Counted from the stretch's first letter, positions 34,561 through 44,654 are shown. The stretch: 64,000 bases of DNA from Lachnospiraceae bacterium (GCA_017444015.1 JAFSXN010000065.1:1-64000), one strand, 5' to 3'. The notes: generated from the sequence alone by a model not told the origin. Translations and numbers: made by a program.

Positions 34561-35925
34561 TTAATTCTTAAAGGAATGGATCGGCGCAGGGATCCGTCCC
34601 TCTCTCTTAATAAACTCCTCGCAGGAGAAACCGTTTACCGCCATGATTGGCGCATGCCCCAGAAGTCCTCCAAATTCCACGCTCTCTCCGACACCTTTTC
34701 CGACGACCGGAATGATCCGGACGGCTGTCGTTTTCTGGTTTACCATACCGATCGCCATCTCGTCGGCAATGATCCCGGAAATCGTATATTCGCTGGTATC
34801 TCCCGGAATCGCGATCATATCCAGTCCCACGGAGCAGACGCAGGTCATAGCTTCCAGCTTTTCAAGCGTCAGGCATCCCGCCTCAACTGCGTCGATCATC
34901 CCCTGATCCTCACTGACCGGAATAAAAGCGCCGCTCAAGCCCCCGACGTAGGAGGAGGCCATAACTCCGCCCTTTTTTACCTGATCATTCAGAAGAGCAA
35001 GAGCCGCCGTCGTTCCGGGCGCTCCCGCGTATTCCAGCCCCATTTCCGACAGGATATCCGCGACGCTGTCTCCGATCGCCGGCGTCGGCGCAAGGGACAG
35101 ATCCACGATCCCAAAGGGAATATTTAACCGCCTCGAAGCCTCCTTGGCAACCAGTTGTCCGACTCTCGTAACCTTGAACGCCGTTTTCTTTATCGTCTCG
35201 CACAGTACCTCAAAACTCTCGCCACGCACCTTGGAAACCGCTTTTTTCACAACGCCGGGACCGCTGACACCGACATTGATCACCTGATCCCCCTCGGTCA
35301 CGCCGTGAAACGCGCCTGCCATAAAGGGATTGTCATCCGGCGCGTTACAGAATACCACGAGCTTCGCGCAGCCCAGAGAGTCCTTCTCCTTCGTCCTTTC
35401 CGCCGTCTCCTTGACAATCTGTCCCATAAGTCGGACAGCATCCATGTCAATACCGGTTTTGGTCGAGCCCAGATTCACCGAGCTGCAAACCAGCTCCGTA
35501 GCCGCTAACGCCTGCGGAATGGACTTGATCAGACAGATATCCGACTCCGTCATCCCCTTGGAGACCAGAGCTGAAAAGCCTCCGATAAAATTGACCCCGA
35601 CCTGTTTTGCCGCGTCATTTAAGGTCTCTGCAAGCGCTACGTAATCCTCCGCGCTCTTACAGGCCGACGCTCCCACCAGGGCTATGGGAGTTACGGAGAT
35701 CCGTTTATTAACGATAGGGATCCCAAACTCATTCTCGATCTCTTTCCCGACCGTAACGAGCCGTTCCGCCTTTTTTGTGATCTTATCATAGATATTCTTT
35801 CGAAGTACGGTAAGGTCATCGGAAACGCAATCGAGCAGACTGATCCCCAGTGTGATGGTCCGGACATCCAGATTCTGCTTCTCGATCATTTTATTCGTTT
35901 CATCGACTTCACGGAAATTTATCAT
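34561..35925 (-). CDS. PFL family protein (UPF0210)
   Basis: 454 residues, full length. Conserved blocks of the family: [52 protein letters not shown] and [24 protein letters not shown] [20 protein letters not shown]. Family function is not established although structures resemble glycyl-radical enzymes. It normally follows the small ACT protein gene, as here, but a miniature element (35945-36047) now separates the two. Confidence 0.92.
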   Translation of the reverse strand: MINFREVDETNKMIEKQNLDVRTITLGISLLDCVSDDLTVLRKNIYDKITKKAERLVTVGKEIENEFGIPIVNKRISVTPIALVGASACKSAEDYVALAETLNDAAKQVGVNFIGGFSALVSKGMTESDICLIKSIPQALAATELVCSSVNLGSTKTGIDMDAVRLMGQIVKETAERTKEKDSLGCAKLVVFCNAPDDNPFMAGAFHGVTEGDQVINVGVSGPGVVKKAVSKVRGESFEVLCETIKKTAFKVTRVGQLVAKEASRRLNIPFGIVDLSLAPTPAIGDSVADILSEMGLEYAGAPGTTAALALLNDQVKKGGVMASSYVGGLSGAFIPVSEDQGMIDAVEAGCLTLEKLEAMTCVCSVGLDMIAIPGDTSEYTISGIIADEMAIGMVNQKTTAVRIIPVVGKGVGESVEFGGLLGHAPIMAVNGFSCEEFIKREGRIPAPIHSFKN

Positions 35926-35944
35926 AATGGTCTCCCTTGTATTT

Positions 35945-36047
35945 TATACTGGTTAACGCTTTTCGGTGCCGATTAATCGGACTCGCAAACGCAATTTCAG
36001 TACGTTTGCGTTATCAGAAACGGCAATTAATTGCGTTCGCGAGTATA
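35945..36047 (+). mobile_element. 103-bp miniature inverted-repeat element, copy 2
   Basis: TATACTGG to GCGAGTATA, identical in sequence to copy 6 (60184-60286, opposite orientation). Inserted about 20 bases upstream of the PFL gene start, just outside its AAGGGAG ribosome site, in the short gap to the ACT gene. Confidence 0.9.
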
Positions 36048-36095
36048 AGAGATGCGCTGTGGCAGGTAAAGCACAGCAAGGCTCTGTTGGATCGC

Positions 36096-36368
36096 TCAGA
36101 TCCGGTGCATGGCCTCGAAGATCTCCTCCTTCTGGCAATGGATCACGACCCCGATCTCATCCCCGACGCTCTCCAGATCCGACGAAACATCGTTAAAGGA
36201 CTTCGTCGCGTTCGTCAGATCGACGATCATCATCATATTAAAATAGCCGTCTACGATATTCTGCGAGATATCAAGGATATTGATCCGGTTATTTGCCAGA
36301 TAGGTACATACCTTTGCTATGATGCCGACGGTATCCTTCCCGACGACCGTAATTATTATTTTCTTCAT
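36096..36368 (-). CDS. ACT-domain protein (UPF0237)
   Basis: 90 residues, one ACT domain: ITVVGKDTVGIIAKVCTYLANNRINILDISQNIV. Small stand-alone ACT proteins of this kind are nearly always paired with PFL (UPF0210) genes and probably sense an amino acid for it. The ATG overlaps the stop of the repeat-broken small gene upstream (ATGA). Confidence 0.92.
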   Translation of the reverse strand: MKKIIITVVGKDTVGIIAKVCTYLANNRINILDISQNIVDGYFNMMMIVDLTNATKSFNDVSSDLESVGDEIGVVIHCQKEEIFEAMHRI

Positions 36369-36630
36369 TTTTCCTCTTCGTCCTTACTCTCGCTATCTTC
36401 TTTAAAGCCAGCAGAATGAATTCGGATCTGTTCGTTCATCTTGCGTACCTCCTCTAAACTCTGGCATTTATACTTGTTAACGATTTTCGTTGCCGATAAA
36501 CCAGACTCGCAAACGCAATTTCAGTATATTTGCTTAGTCGTAATCGGCAGCTAATTGCGTTCGCGAGTATATCCGTGGCTGTCGTAATCAGCCAGGCAAT
36601 AAACTGCATCTGCTTATCTGTCATCTCCAT
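36365..36630 (-). pseudogene. small conserved-looking gene interrupted by miniature element copy 3
   Basis: Starts MEMTDKQMQFIAWLITTATD, then runs into the repeat at 36469-36571 in frame and reads through it to a stop. If 99 bases plus a TA are removed, the frame continues TATDKCQSLEEVRKMNEQIR and ends at the ATGA overlapping the ACT gene, giving a protein of about 55 residues. So a short gene between the WalJ-like gene and the ACT gene was split. As it stands the ribosome would make a chimeric peptide, and a second ATG with AGGAGG (near 36441) could start the remaining 24 codons. Function unknown. Confidence 0.75.
36469..36571 (+). mobile_element. 103-bp miniature inverted-repeat element, copy 3
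   Basis: TATACTTG to GCGAGTATA; more diverged than copies 1, 2, 4 and 6. It interrupts the small gene at 36365-36630, with a TA duplication inferred from the restored reading frame. Confidence 0.88.
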
Positions 36631-36645
36631 AATGTTCCTTTCTTC

Positions 36646-37446
36646 TCATACTGCGATTAACTCTGAGCGCTCCGAGCGTCCGGCCACCCGGATATCGAAA
36701 TCCTCCGGCCGGTACGGGCAGCGGTCCATAAGTATCTCCAGCCGTACCGTCTCGTAGGCCAGCTCCGCATAATTATTCTCCTGGCTCAGATGCCCAAGCA
36801 GGATCTGCTTCATTTTGTCATGAAGTAGTTTACATAATAATTTTCCGCAGCTCTCGTTGGAAAGGTGTCCCCTGTCTGATAAAATTCTCTGTTTCAAAGC
36901 GTAGGGATACCGCTTTCCGACCTGCAGCATGTTGACATCATGATTCGACTCGATCAGAAGCGCCTCTACGCCGCGGAAGTTGTCCACGATATAGTCGTCA
37001 TAGGTCCCGAGGTCCGTCAGGACACCGACCGAATGCCCTTTTCGATCCAGACGGTAGGCCACCGGCTCGGCCGCGTCATGCGAGATCCGTACCGGAGAGA
37101 TCTCAATATCCTCGATCTGGAAGCGCTCATCCGCCCGGACCGTCCGAAACAGCTCCGAGGGAATATTTCCCAGCGCCCCGATCCTTCCGATGGCATCGAT
37201 TGTCCCCTGTGTGGCGTAGATCGGAAGACCGTATTTCCTTGCCATAACACCGAGCCCCTTGATATGATCGGAATGCTCATGGGTGATCAATATTCCGTCA
37301 ATATCCTCCGTTTTCAGGCCCAGTGTATGTAACCCCGCCTCAATACTTTTACCGCTGATCCCAGCGTCTACCAGAAGGTGCGTAGACTGCGATCCGACAT
37401 AGATACAGTTCCCGCTGCTTCCGCTGGCTATACTGCATAACTCCAT
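36646..37446 (-). CDS. metallo-beta-lactamase-fold hydrolase (YycJ/WalJ-like)
   Basis: 266 residues. SIASGSSGNCIYV start and the metal motif ITHEHSDHIKG, then LGHLSQENN near the end, are typical of the WalJ/YycJ family of putative exonucleases. No WalKR genes are nearby in this window. Its role may be in DNA metabolism, in line with polA and coaE upstream. Confidence 0.9.
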   Translation of the reverse strand: MELCSIASGSSGNCIYVGSQSTHLLVDAGISGKSIEAGLHTLGLKTEDIDGILITHEHSDHIKGLGVMARKYGLPIYATQGTIDAIGRIGALGNIPSELFRTVRADERFQIEDIEISPVRISHDAAEPVAYRLDRKGHSVGVLTDLGTYDDYIVDNFRGVEALLIESNHDVNMLQVGKRYPYALKQRILSDRGHLSNESCGKLLCKLLHDKMKQILLGHLSQENNYAELAYETVRLEILMDRCPYRPEDFDIRVAGRSERSELIAV

Positions 37447-37574
37447 TTTTCCCCTGCTCCCCTCATATTCTTTTTTAGCTGCCCGATGATTCCTAAACAG
37501 CTGCGATAAACACTCAAATCCACGCGTTTACCACCTGATCTTTATATTTCTGCCCTTCTATCTGAAAACCGTTA

Positions 37575-39935
37575 TCAGATTTCCCAGTAGATCTGTATTT
37601 CATCCCCGTCATTTAAGGGCGCTGCATAAGGCGCCGGCTTACCGTTCAGCTTCGTGATCACCGCCCGTCCCTGAGGCTTTGAGAGATCAAAATCATAGAA
37701 CTCAAATACATCCACAAAGATATAACTGCTCTTTCCGGTTAGGATCACCGAAGATTCGTTGACCGTCACAGCGATCGCCGTAGGATCATCGATCGCTTCC
37801 GGCTCCTCCGGCCCGGTTGCGGCTTCACCCGCTGCAGGGGCCTCTTCCTTTGTTGTCCCTGCTTTGTCCGATACCTCTGCGTCTTTTGCCGCTTCCGTCT
37901 CCGGCTCGACTGTCTCAGTCCCTCCGGCTTCTTTCGGCTCACCTTCCGCCGCCTCTGCATCCCCGGATACCTCTGTCTCATGGGTATGGCGCTCCGAGCC
38001 GACGACATATTCCTTCCCCAGATCCGGCCGCACGACATCCTCCGGCGGCAGCGCGTCTCCGGTCTTATAATCCTCATCCGCCGCAAGATCCGCAAAGCTC
38101 ATCGCCGAAGCCCCGTCCTTTTCTCCGGGACCGTACTTCTCCACATCCGAAAGATCAAGCTCCTCCAGGGTCCAGATGATCGAGAAATTATTGTAGACCC
38201 TCTCATTGATATCACAGAGCTTGTTATTAACATAGATGTTCATATCCTTGGCTAAGATCACATCCATAAACTCCGCGACCTGCTTAACCGTGTAAAAATC
38301 CAGCATCTCGATCGAGTCGCCGTCCTTGACATCGTAGTAGCCGGACTCCAGCTCTCCGTTCACCCTGGCGAACTTCGGCAGATCAATATTGGTATCGTTG
38401 ACCTTGACCCGAAGATTCGCCTCAAAGCCCGGCACAAAGCGCAGCTCGATATGCCCTGCCGCTCCCTCCTCCGAGGCCTCCACCGTGATCTTATCCCCGG
38501 ATTTGATCGGTTCATTGATACTGACGACTTCTCCGTTCAGCTGAATGACCGCTGATTCTCCCAGCTCGCCCCGGATCATATGCGGCTTTCCGTCCACCGT
38601 ATAATTTAGCGCCGGCCCGCGCTTCGGGAACAGTCCCTCGTTCGGGAAGCCCGCCTGCATCGCCGCGTCAACGATCGTCAGATGACCGTTGTCATACAGC
38701 TTGATCCGCTCCTCGTTGAAATTCACAACGATAAAGTTGTTCTCCTGATCATAGAAATTCAGACAGATCCCGATGGGCGTAACAAAGAGGGAATCCAGAT
38801 TCGGCTTGCCGTTGTCAAAGATAATGCTCCTAAGCTCCTGCTCTCCCCTGAGCGCGCACCTTGTCTTATCGATCCCGATCTCCTGGGCCAGATGATCCGT
38901 ATAGGTCGGGATCTTTCCGCCGCCGCCAACGACAAAGGCCGCCGCCACCGGCTGTCCACCGTTCAGCTCCTTGATCTTCTGGGCTACCGCCTTCGTCATC
39001 TTCTTAATGACCGGCTCCACGACCTTGATCACATCCTTGGGGTTGATCTTCTGGGTCAGGCCCATGATATCCACATAGCTGATCGGCTTATTCTTTACCA
39101 CCGCCGTTTTGATCTTCTCCGCCGTCGCGAAATCCACAAGACAGTGCTTGGCGACCGCCTCCGTCAGCTCATCCCCCGCCATAGGGATCATCCCGTAGGC
39201 TACGATACAGCCGTCCCTGGTAATCGAGATATCACTGGTTCCGGCTCCGACATCCACCAGCGCGATATTTAACATCCTGAAATTCAACGGGATCGCGACT
39301 CGGATCGCGGCGATCGGCTCCAGTGTCAGATTCGCTACCGTCAGCCCTGCCTCCTCGACCGCCTTATAGAGCCCGTCCACGACCTCGTCCGGAAGAAAGG
39401 TGGCGATCAGCTCTACCGCGATCCGCCTGGCCTTATGCTTCTCAAGCGAGCTGATCTGATAATCGTTCAAAAAATAGCGGACCACCGTATAGCCTACGCA
39501 GTAGAACTTCGTATCGGTATCATTGACCCTTTGAAACTCCTCATAGGCCTTTTCGATCCCGAGCATGTCCAGAGAATAGATATCCTCGCCCTCAACGATG
39601 ATCTCCTCCGGAAACTCAGTCTCCGCCTTTACCGTCACGGTCTTTAGAACACGTCCGGCTGCCGCGATGCACACCTCATGCAGCTCTCTTCCGATCTGCT
39701 CCTCCAGGTTCTTTTTGACCTCGATGATCGAACGCCCGACCTTTCCGATATCGTGGATCTGGCCATCTAACATCGACCGGGTCTCGTGCTCCCTGATACA
39801 CTGGGCGACGACATGAAAGGTTTCCTCCTCCATATAGCCCACCGTACCGACCAGGCTTCTGGTTCCGATATCCAGACCAAATACCAGCTGTCCGAGATTC
39901 TTTTTCTCCTCACCCAATTTGTTTTCTCCTGTCAA
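37575..39935 (-). CDS. FtsA/PilM-like actin-fold ATPase with acidic linker and beta-grasp-like tail
   Basis: 786 residues, almost twice FtsA length. N-terminal half is an actin-fold ATPase: phosphate-1 loop VFGLDIGTRSLVGTVGY, an SHS2-type insertion, phosphate-2 IALVDVGAGTSDISI and adenosine motif FVVGGGGKIPTYT. The second half has ThiS/MoaD-like stretches (INEPIKSGDKITVEA and PAPYAAPLNDGDEIQIYW) and between them a Glu/Ala/Pro-rich linker (about 640-715). FtsZ is not encoded nearby and the neighbours are coaE and polA, so a divisome role is not assured; it may be a separate cytoskeletal paralog found in Lachnospiraceae. Confidence 0.75.
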   Translation of the reverse strand: MTGENKLGEEKKNLGQLVFGLDIGTRSLVGTVGYMEEETFHVVAQCIREHETRSMLDGQIHDIGKVGRSIIEVKKNLEEQIGRELHEVCIAAAGRVLKTVTVKAETEFPEEIIVEGEDIYSLDMLGIEKAYEEFQRVNDTDTKFYCVGYTVVRYFLNDYQISSLEKHKARRIAVELIATFLPDEVVDGLYKAVEEAGLTVANLTLEPIAAIRVAIPLNFRMLNIALVDVGAGTSDISITRDGCIVAYGMIPMAGDELTEAVAKHCLVDFATAEKIKTAVVKNKPISYVDIMGLTQKINPKDVIKVVEPVIKKMTKAVAQKIKELNGGQPVAAAFVVGGGGKIPTYTDHLAQEIGIDKTRCALRGEQELRSIIFDNGKPNLDSLFVTPIGICLNFYDQENNFIVVNFNEERIKLYDNGHLTIVDAAMQAGFPNEGLFPKRGPALNYTVDGKPHMIRGELGESAVIQLNGEVVSINEPIKSGDKITVEASEEGAAGHIELRFVPGFEANLRVKVNDTNIDLPKFARVNGELESGYYDVKDGDSIEMLDFYTVKQVAEFMDVILAKDMNIYVNNKLCDINERVYNNFSIIWTLEELDLSDVEKYGPGEKDGASAMSFADLAADEDYKTGDALPPEDVVRPDLGKEYVVGSERHTHETEVSGDAEAAEGEPKEAGGTETVEPETEAAKDAEVSDKAGTTKEEAPAAGEAATGPEEPEAIDDPTAIAVTVNESSVILTGKSSYIFVDVFEFYDFDLSKPQGRAVITKLNGKPAPYAAPLNDGDEIQIYWEI

Positions 39936-39979
39936 TTCCCCTTATTTCCCCCTCTTGATGGCTCCTTTACCGATCTGTT

Positions 39980-40609
39980 TTACCGTTTCCAGCTTTCGGA
40001 AAGCGATCCTCTCTCTTCCGACAGGGCCGCAAGCAGCTGTCTCTTTGTTTCCGAAAGCTCCCCGTTATTTTCGATCACGACCTGGCAATGTGCCCGAAAG
40101 ATCTCCTCTGTATTCTGTGAGGCAAAAATATGATCGATCTTTTCCCTCGAATAGCCCCGCGATTCACTGAGGCGCTTCCGCCTTACCTCCTCCGAAGCCC
40201 AGACGTACCAGAGCTCATCACAGATCGCTTCATAGCCGTCCTCAATCAAAAGCGCCGCCTCAATAAAAAACCACTGAGTTTTTCCCTCCCGGAGCTGTCT
40301 CTCGATCTCTTTTCGGATATACCGCTTTACTGCCGGATGCACAATCGAATTGACCTGCTCCCTGAGCGTGGGATCCGAAAACAGCTTTGCCGCAAAAGCC
40401 CCCTTATCGATCTCGCCGTCTTCCGAAAGGATATCCTTCGACATAAGCTCAACCAGCCGATCGTAACAGTCCTCTCCCTTTTTTTCGACCTGATGCGCGG
40501 CCTCATCCGCGATCAGGATATAACAGCGGTCCGAAAGGAGTTCCGTAAGCAGGCGCATGACCTCGCTCTTTCCCGCCCCGACCCCGCCGGTAATTCCTAC
40601 TATTTTCAT
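39980..40609 (-). CDS. coaE: dephospho-CoA kinase
   Basis: 209 residues. P-loop GITGGVGAGKSEV at the N-terminus, LIADEAAHQV, and HPAVKRYIRKEIE typical of CoaE. Last step of coenzyme A synthesis. polA-coaE is a frequent order in Firmicutes. Confidence 0.96.
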   Translation of the reverse strand: MKIVGITGGVGAGKSEVMRLLTELLSDRCYILIADEAAHQVEKKGEDCYDRLVELMSKDILSEDGEIDKGAFAAKLFSDPTLREQVNSIVHPAVKRYIRKEIERQLREGKTQWFFIEAALLIEDGYEAICDELWYVWASEEVRRKRLSESRGYSREKIDHIFASQNTEEIFRAHCQVVIENNGELSETKRQLLAALSEERGSLSESWKR

Positions 40610-40658
40610 ATATTCATATTTATCAGGACAGGATTTTCTTCCATAGATCCATTATCCA

Positions 40659-43331
40659 TTACTTCGCCTCGTACCACGTATACCCTTCACTCATCTCCGC
40701 TGTCAGCCTGACCTTCAGCTCTGCCGCGTTCTCCATCTCCTCGATCAGCAGAGCCCCGACCCGCTCCTTCTCCGAAAGCAGCGTCTCGATCAGAAGCTCA
40801 TCGTGGATCTGAAGGATCAGACGGGATTTCAGACCCTCCTCCTTCAGCCTCCTTGCCACACGGATCATCGCGATCTTCATAATATCCGCGGCGCTTCCCT
40901 GGATCGGAGCGTTCATAGCGACCCTCTCACCGAACTGTCTTCGCATAAAATTCGATTCCCTGAGTTCCGGCATCGGTCTTCTGCGTCCGAAAATCGTCTC
41001 GGCATAACCCTTTTTCTTCGCGGAAAGCACCAGTCCATCCAAAAAGACCTTGATCTTCGGGAAGGTAGCAAAGTAATTCTCGATAAATTCCTGGGCCTGC
41101 TTCGTTGTCGTTCCGATATCCTGCGCCAGCCCGAAGGAGGAAATCCCGTAAATGATCCCGAAATTCACCGCCTTCGCGTTTCTTCTCTGTAACGGCGTTA
41201 CCTCCTCAAAGGGCGTCTGAAAGACCTTCGAGGCTGTCATCCGATGAATATCCTGGCCGTTTTCAAAGGCTGCCAGAAGACTTTCATCCCCCGACATATG
41301 CGCAAGGATCCGAAGCTCGATCTGCGAATAGTCCGCGTCCACGAAGATACAGCCCTCCTTCGGAACAAACACCTTTCGGATCAGCCGCCCCTGCTCCATC
41401 CTGATCGGGATATTCTGAAGATTCGGGTCCGCGGAGCTGATCCGGCCGGTCGCGGTAATCGTCTGGTGGAAGGTCGAATGGATCCGGTCCGTAGCATCAA
41501 TATACTGCGTAAGCCCGTCCGCATAGGACGACTTTAACTTCGCCAACCCTCTGTAATCCAGGATATCCTTGACAAACGGGACATCCACCGAGAGCTTTTC
41601 GAGAATATCCGCCGACGTAGAATATCCGGTCTTCGTCTTTTTCGCGCCGGGGAGTTTCATTTTATCAAACAAAATCTCCCCCAGCTGCTTCGGGGAATTG
41701 ATATTGAAATCCGAATCCGCTTCTTTATGGATCTTATCCTCTAAAACAACGATCTGCTTTCCGAGCTCGTCCCCATATTCCTTAAGCGCTGCGGGAAGAA
41801 CGCGGATCCCTTCCTTTTCCATCCCATAGAGGCAGATCGTAAGCGGCATCTCTATTTCCGTAAACAAACGATCCATTCCGTTTTCTTTTAAACGATTATA
41901 CAGCGGCTTATGGGACATAAATGACACATATGCGCAGTGGCAGGCATATTTTACAAAATTCTCAAAGCCTCCCAGGACGGCCTGCTCCATAAAAGCCTTT
42001 CCAAAAAGCTCCTGATACGACTGCATAACGATCCCGCTTTCCACCGCGGTATCCTCGATCATATAGTCCGACTTTAAGGGATTGAGCAGATAGGAAGCTA
42101 ACTTCGTATCAAAAAACCTCCCGATCCCGTCAAACTCCGCAAGCTCCGGCAGATAGTGGAACAGCTCCTTGATCGAAAAGGTCGCAAGCGCTCCGCCCTC
42201 TCTTTCTTCATTCTTTTTAGAAAGCACCGACAGCACAGCCGCCCGAAGCTCCGACTCCTCTACTCCGTTTACCCCCGGACGAAGCGCGGGTACAAAATAA
42301 GCACGTTCCTTCTCCATACAGAAGGAAAAGCCAATGAGCGTTCCCTCAAAGAACATCTGAAACCCGAGATCCGGACTCGCGGAGAGCTTTTCCAAAAGGG
42401 AGCACAGCTTTTCTTTCGTATCCACAAGCTCGCAGGAAAGCGGAAGCTCGTCCGGTACATCCAGTGCCTCAAACCTCGGCAGAATATTCTTAAAGCCTAA
42501 CTCCTTTACTATCTCATAAGCTTCCTTCGTAAACATATCCCCAAGGCGCAGATCGGAAAGCGCAATATCGACCGGGGCATTGATATCGATCGTCGCAAGC
42601 GTTTTGGAAAGCTCCGCCATATCGAAATGCTCCATCAGAGCTTCCCTGATACTCTTCTTCGTGATCTCCTCACGGTGCTGCTTTAACGTCTCAATATCCC
42701 CGTACTCCTGAAGCAGCGCGGTCGCCGTCTTTTCCCCGATTTTCGGAACTCCCGGGATATTATCGGAGGAATCTCCCATCAGAGCCTTCAGCTCGATGAT
42801 CTGATACGGCTTCAGTCCGTATTTATCAATCACATCCTTGGTATAGTAGTCCTCGATCTCCGTTTTCCCGCCCTTTGTCTTCGGGATCCGGATCTTTATT
42901 TTATCCGTCGCGATCTGTAAAAGATCCCGGTCCCCCGAAACCAGAGAAACCGAAAGTCCCTCCTTTTCCGAGCGTTTGGCCAGAGTCCCCAGGATATCAT
43001 CCGCCTCGTAGCCCTCCTTTTCCACGATACAGAGCCGCATCGCGGCAAGGAGCTCCTTGATCACAGGCATCTGCTCTCTGAGCTCATCCGGCATTCCCTT
43101 TCTCGTTCCCTTATACTCGGCATAGAGCTTATGGCGAAAGGTCGGGGCGTGCAGATCAAACGCCACGGCCAGATACTCCGGGTTCTCCTCGTCCAAGATC
43201 TTTAAAAGAATATTTAAAAAGCCATAGACGGCGTTCGTATGCAGCCCTTTTCCGTTCGTCAGCATCGGAAGCCCGAAAAAGGCGCGGTTCATAATACTGT
43301 TGCCGTCAATCAAAACGATCTTTTCACTCAT
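40659..43331 (-). CDS. polA: DNA polymerase I
   Basis: 890 residues from ATG 43331, whose A overlaps the upstream stop (TAATG). Domains: 5'-nuclease (LIDGNSIMNRAFFGLP, GYEADDILGTLA, LMGDSSDNIPGVPKIGEKTA), a middle 3'-5' exonuclease-like domain in which the catalytic DxE site is gone (DLGFQMFFEGTLIGFSF instead of DTET), and the polymerase domain (DYSQIELRILAHMSGD, AVNFGIIYGIS, LQIHDELL). It should fill gaps and remove RNA primers but not proofread, as in Taq. Confidence 0.97.
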   Translation of the reverse strand: MSEKIVLIDGNSIMNRAFFGLPMLTNGKGLHTNAVYGFLNILLKILDEENPEYLAVAFDLHAPTFRHKLYAEYKGTRKGMPDELREQMPVIKELLAAMRLCIVEKEGYEADDILGTLAKRSEKEGLSVSLVSGDRDLLQIATDKIKIRIPKTKGGKTEIEDYYTKDVIDKYGLKPYQIIELKALMGDSSDNIPGVPKIGEKTATALLQEYGDIETLKQHREEITKKSIREALMEHFDMAELSKTLATIDINAPVDIALSDLRLGDMFTKEAYEIVKELGFKNILPRFEALDVPDELPLSCELVDTKEKLCSLLEKLSASPDLGFQMFFEGTLIGFSFCMEKERAYFVPALRPGVNGVEESELRAAVLSVLSKKNEEREGGALATFSIKELFHYLPELAEFDGIGRFFDTKLASYLLNPLKSDYMIEDTAVESGIVMQSYQELFGKAFMEQAVLGGFENFVKYACHCAYVSFMSHKPLYNRLKENGMDRLFTEIEMPLTICLYGMEKEGIRVLPAALKEYGDELGKQIVVLEDKIHKEADSDFNINSPKQLGEILFDKMKLPGAKKTKTGYSTSADILEKLSVDVPFVKDILDYRGLAKLKSSYADGLTQYIDATDRIHSTFHQTITATGRISSADPNLQNIPIRMEQGRLIRKVFVPKEGCIFVDADYSQIELRILAHMSGDESLLAAFENGQDIHRMTASKVFQTPFEEVTPLQRRNAKAVNFGIIYGISSFGLAQDIGTTTKQAQEFIENYFATFPKIKVFLDGLVLSAKKKGYAETIFGRRRPMPELRESNFMRRQFGERVAMNAPIQGSAADIMKIAMIRVARRLKEEGLKSRLILQIHDELLIETLLSEKERVGALLIEEMENAAELKVRLTAEMSEGYTWYEAK

Positions 43332-43651
43332 TATATGATCCACCAGACAAAGCAGGCTGCCGAGCAGAAGCCCGCGATGATAAGCACGACCCTGCGAAAC
43401 AGCGTCAGGGAATTATGAAAGTTGACACAGTTCTCATAGTTTTCGAGCTTGCTTATAAGCTCGGAATGGATATCAAAGGATCCCCCGTCCTCTAACCGCG
43501 ATAACGACTCGGAGATCAGAAAACTCGTCTCCATCTCCTCATAGCAGGACGGACAATCCCGGACGTGGGAAAGAAACGACGACAGCTCGGTCCCGACCAG
43601 CCTGTCCTCGATAAACGCCGGAATATACCTGTTGATATCCTCACATTTCAT
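43331..43651 (-). CDS. zinc-finger (zf-HC2-like) membrane protein
   Basis: 106 residues. N-terminal C-x(n)-HVRDCPSC pattern (cysteine at residue 3, then H-x3-C-x2-C) like anti-sigma factor zinc fingers, and a C-terminal membrane segment (VVLIIAGFCSAACFVWWII). No sigma factor gene is adjacent. It ends on the polA start codon, so it is coupled to polA; function unknown. Confidence 0.75.
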   Translation of the reverse strand: MKCEDINRYIPAFIEDRLVGTELSSFLSHVRDCPSCYEEMETSFLISESLSRLEDGGSFDIHSELISKLENYENCVNFHNSLTLFRRVVLIIAGFCSAACFVWWII

Positions 43652-43675
43652 CCGGTACGCCCTCTGCGCCTCTTC

Positions 43676-44314
43676 CTACAGCGTCGAATACCCGAAGCCG
43701 TTACAGATCGCGTCTACCGGGATCCCCTCATTGCAAAGCGGGCACTTGTTCGGATCATAACTGGCGTAATCCGGCAGATCCGTCAGAGAATACAGCGCAT
43801 GGACAGGGACGCCCGAAACCTCGGTCCCCATAGAAAAGATCGCGGTAACGCCTACGACCTCGCCCTTGTAGAAGCCGACAGAGCCCACAGCGCTTCGAAG
43901 CGTTCCACCCGTGGTCGCCGTATCGATCAGAATCAGGACCTTCTTGCCCCGGATCATATGCTGGTTGTTCTCACGGAACATCATCTGTCCGCTGACATTA
44001 TACTCAGGGCTTGTAATATACATGGTATGATGGGAGTTGGAGGAAATGATCCCGGCCTTTGTCAGCTTATTTGCCAGATACGCTCCGACGACCTCCATCC
44101 CGTTTAAGCAGAGGATCGTATCAATAATACCGGAGGAAAGATAAAACTCCGCAAGTTCCTCTCCCGTAGCTCTTGCTTCCCTCTGACGCGATTTCATATC
44201 CGTCAGATCCATATAGTAGTTAACGTGGGAATTCGGTGTGATGAAATGCCCCGGAATATAACGCAGCACAACATCCTTGTTCCTCTGATGGTCGATTTTC
44301 TTATAATCCTGCAT
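43676..44314 (-). CDS. orotate-phosphoribosyltransferase-like PRTase
   Basis: 212 residues. PRPP-binding loop VLILIDTATTGGTLRSAVG is intact, and the flexible-loop region lies upstream. The C-terminus has a CPLC pair and differs from PyrE, and no pyrimidine genes are nearby, so the substrate is unclear. First gene of a long co-directional run; promoter proposed at 44404-44432. Confidence 0.8.
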   Translation of the reverse strand: MQDYKKIDHQRNKDVVLRYIPGHFITPNSHVNYYMDLTDMKSRQREARATGEELAEFYLSSGIIDTILCLNGMEVVGAYLANKLTKAGIISSNSHHTMYITSPEYNVSGQMMFRENNQHMIRGKKVLILIDTATTGGTLRSAVGSVGFYKGEVVGVTAIFSMGTEVSGVPVHALYSLTDLPDYASYDPNKCPLCNEGIPVDAICNGFGYSTL

Positions 44315-44403
44315 ATAGCGCCTCCTTTTTCCCGGAAATCTGCTTCCGTCCTCTTTCCGCTTATAACCCCCGGTTCCTCCCGGCAGTTACTTCACATCAA
44401 TAT

Positions 44404-44432
44404 ATTGTACCATTTAATCCAGACAGCCACAA
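44404..44432 (-). promoter_or_regulatory. candidate promoter of the PRTase-polA gene run
   Basis: Minus strand TTGTGG (44432-44427), 17-base spacer, TACAAT (44409-44404), about 85 bases before the PRTase start. Confidence 0.45.
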
Positions 44433-44515
44433 GACCTTTTATGCTTAGCCCCGCCGGATGTCAGTATCACATATTGGAAACACGCGTATTTTGTATATTT
44501 ACTAAATTTCACCAT

Positions 44516-44545
44516 TTGACACCCTGCCGTCACATGGATTATCAT
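44516..44545 (+). promoter_or_regulatory. candidate promoter of the MATE gene
   Basis: TTGACA (44516-44521), 18-base spacer, TATCAT (44540-44545), about 105 bases before the MATE start. Confidence 0.5.
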
Positions 44546-44654
44546 AGTAACCGCACGCAGAAGGGAAAGTATCGTAAACAATAAAATCGTTTCCTATATT
44601 TATAAAATGCTGCGCGTTCGCTTCTAAAACATAGTATAAGGTAGGGGAAAAAAT

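Larger units (their letters stand above)
44315..44654. other. 340-base divergent promoter region
   Basis: Between the PRTase gene and the plus-strand MATE gene. It holds the two promoter candidates listed below and no coding frame that I can support. Confidence 0.6.
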
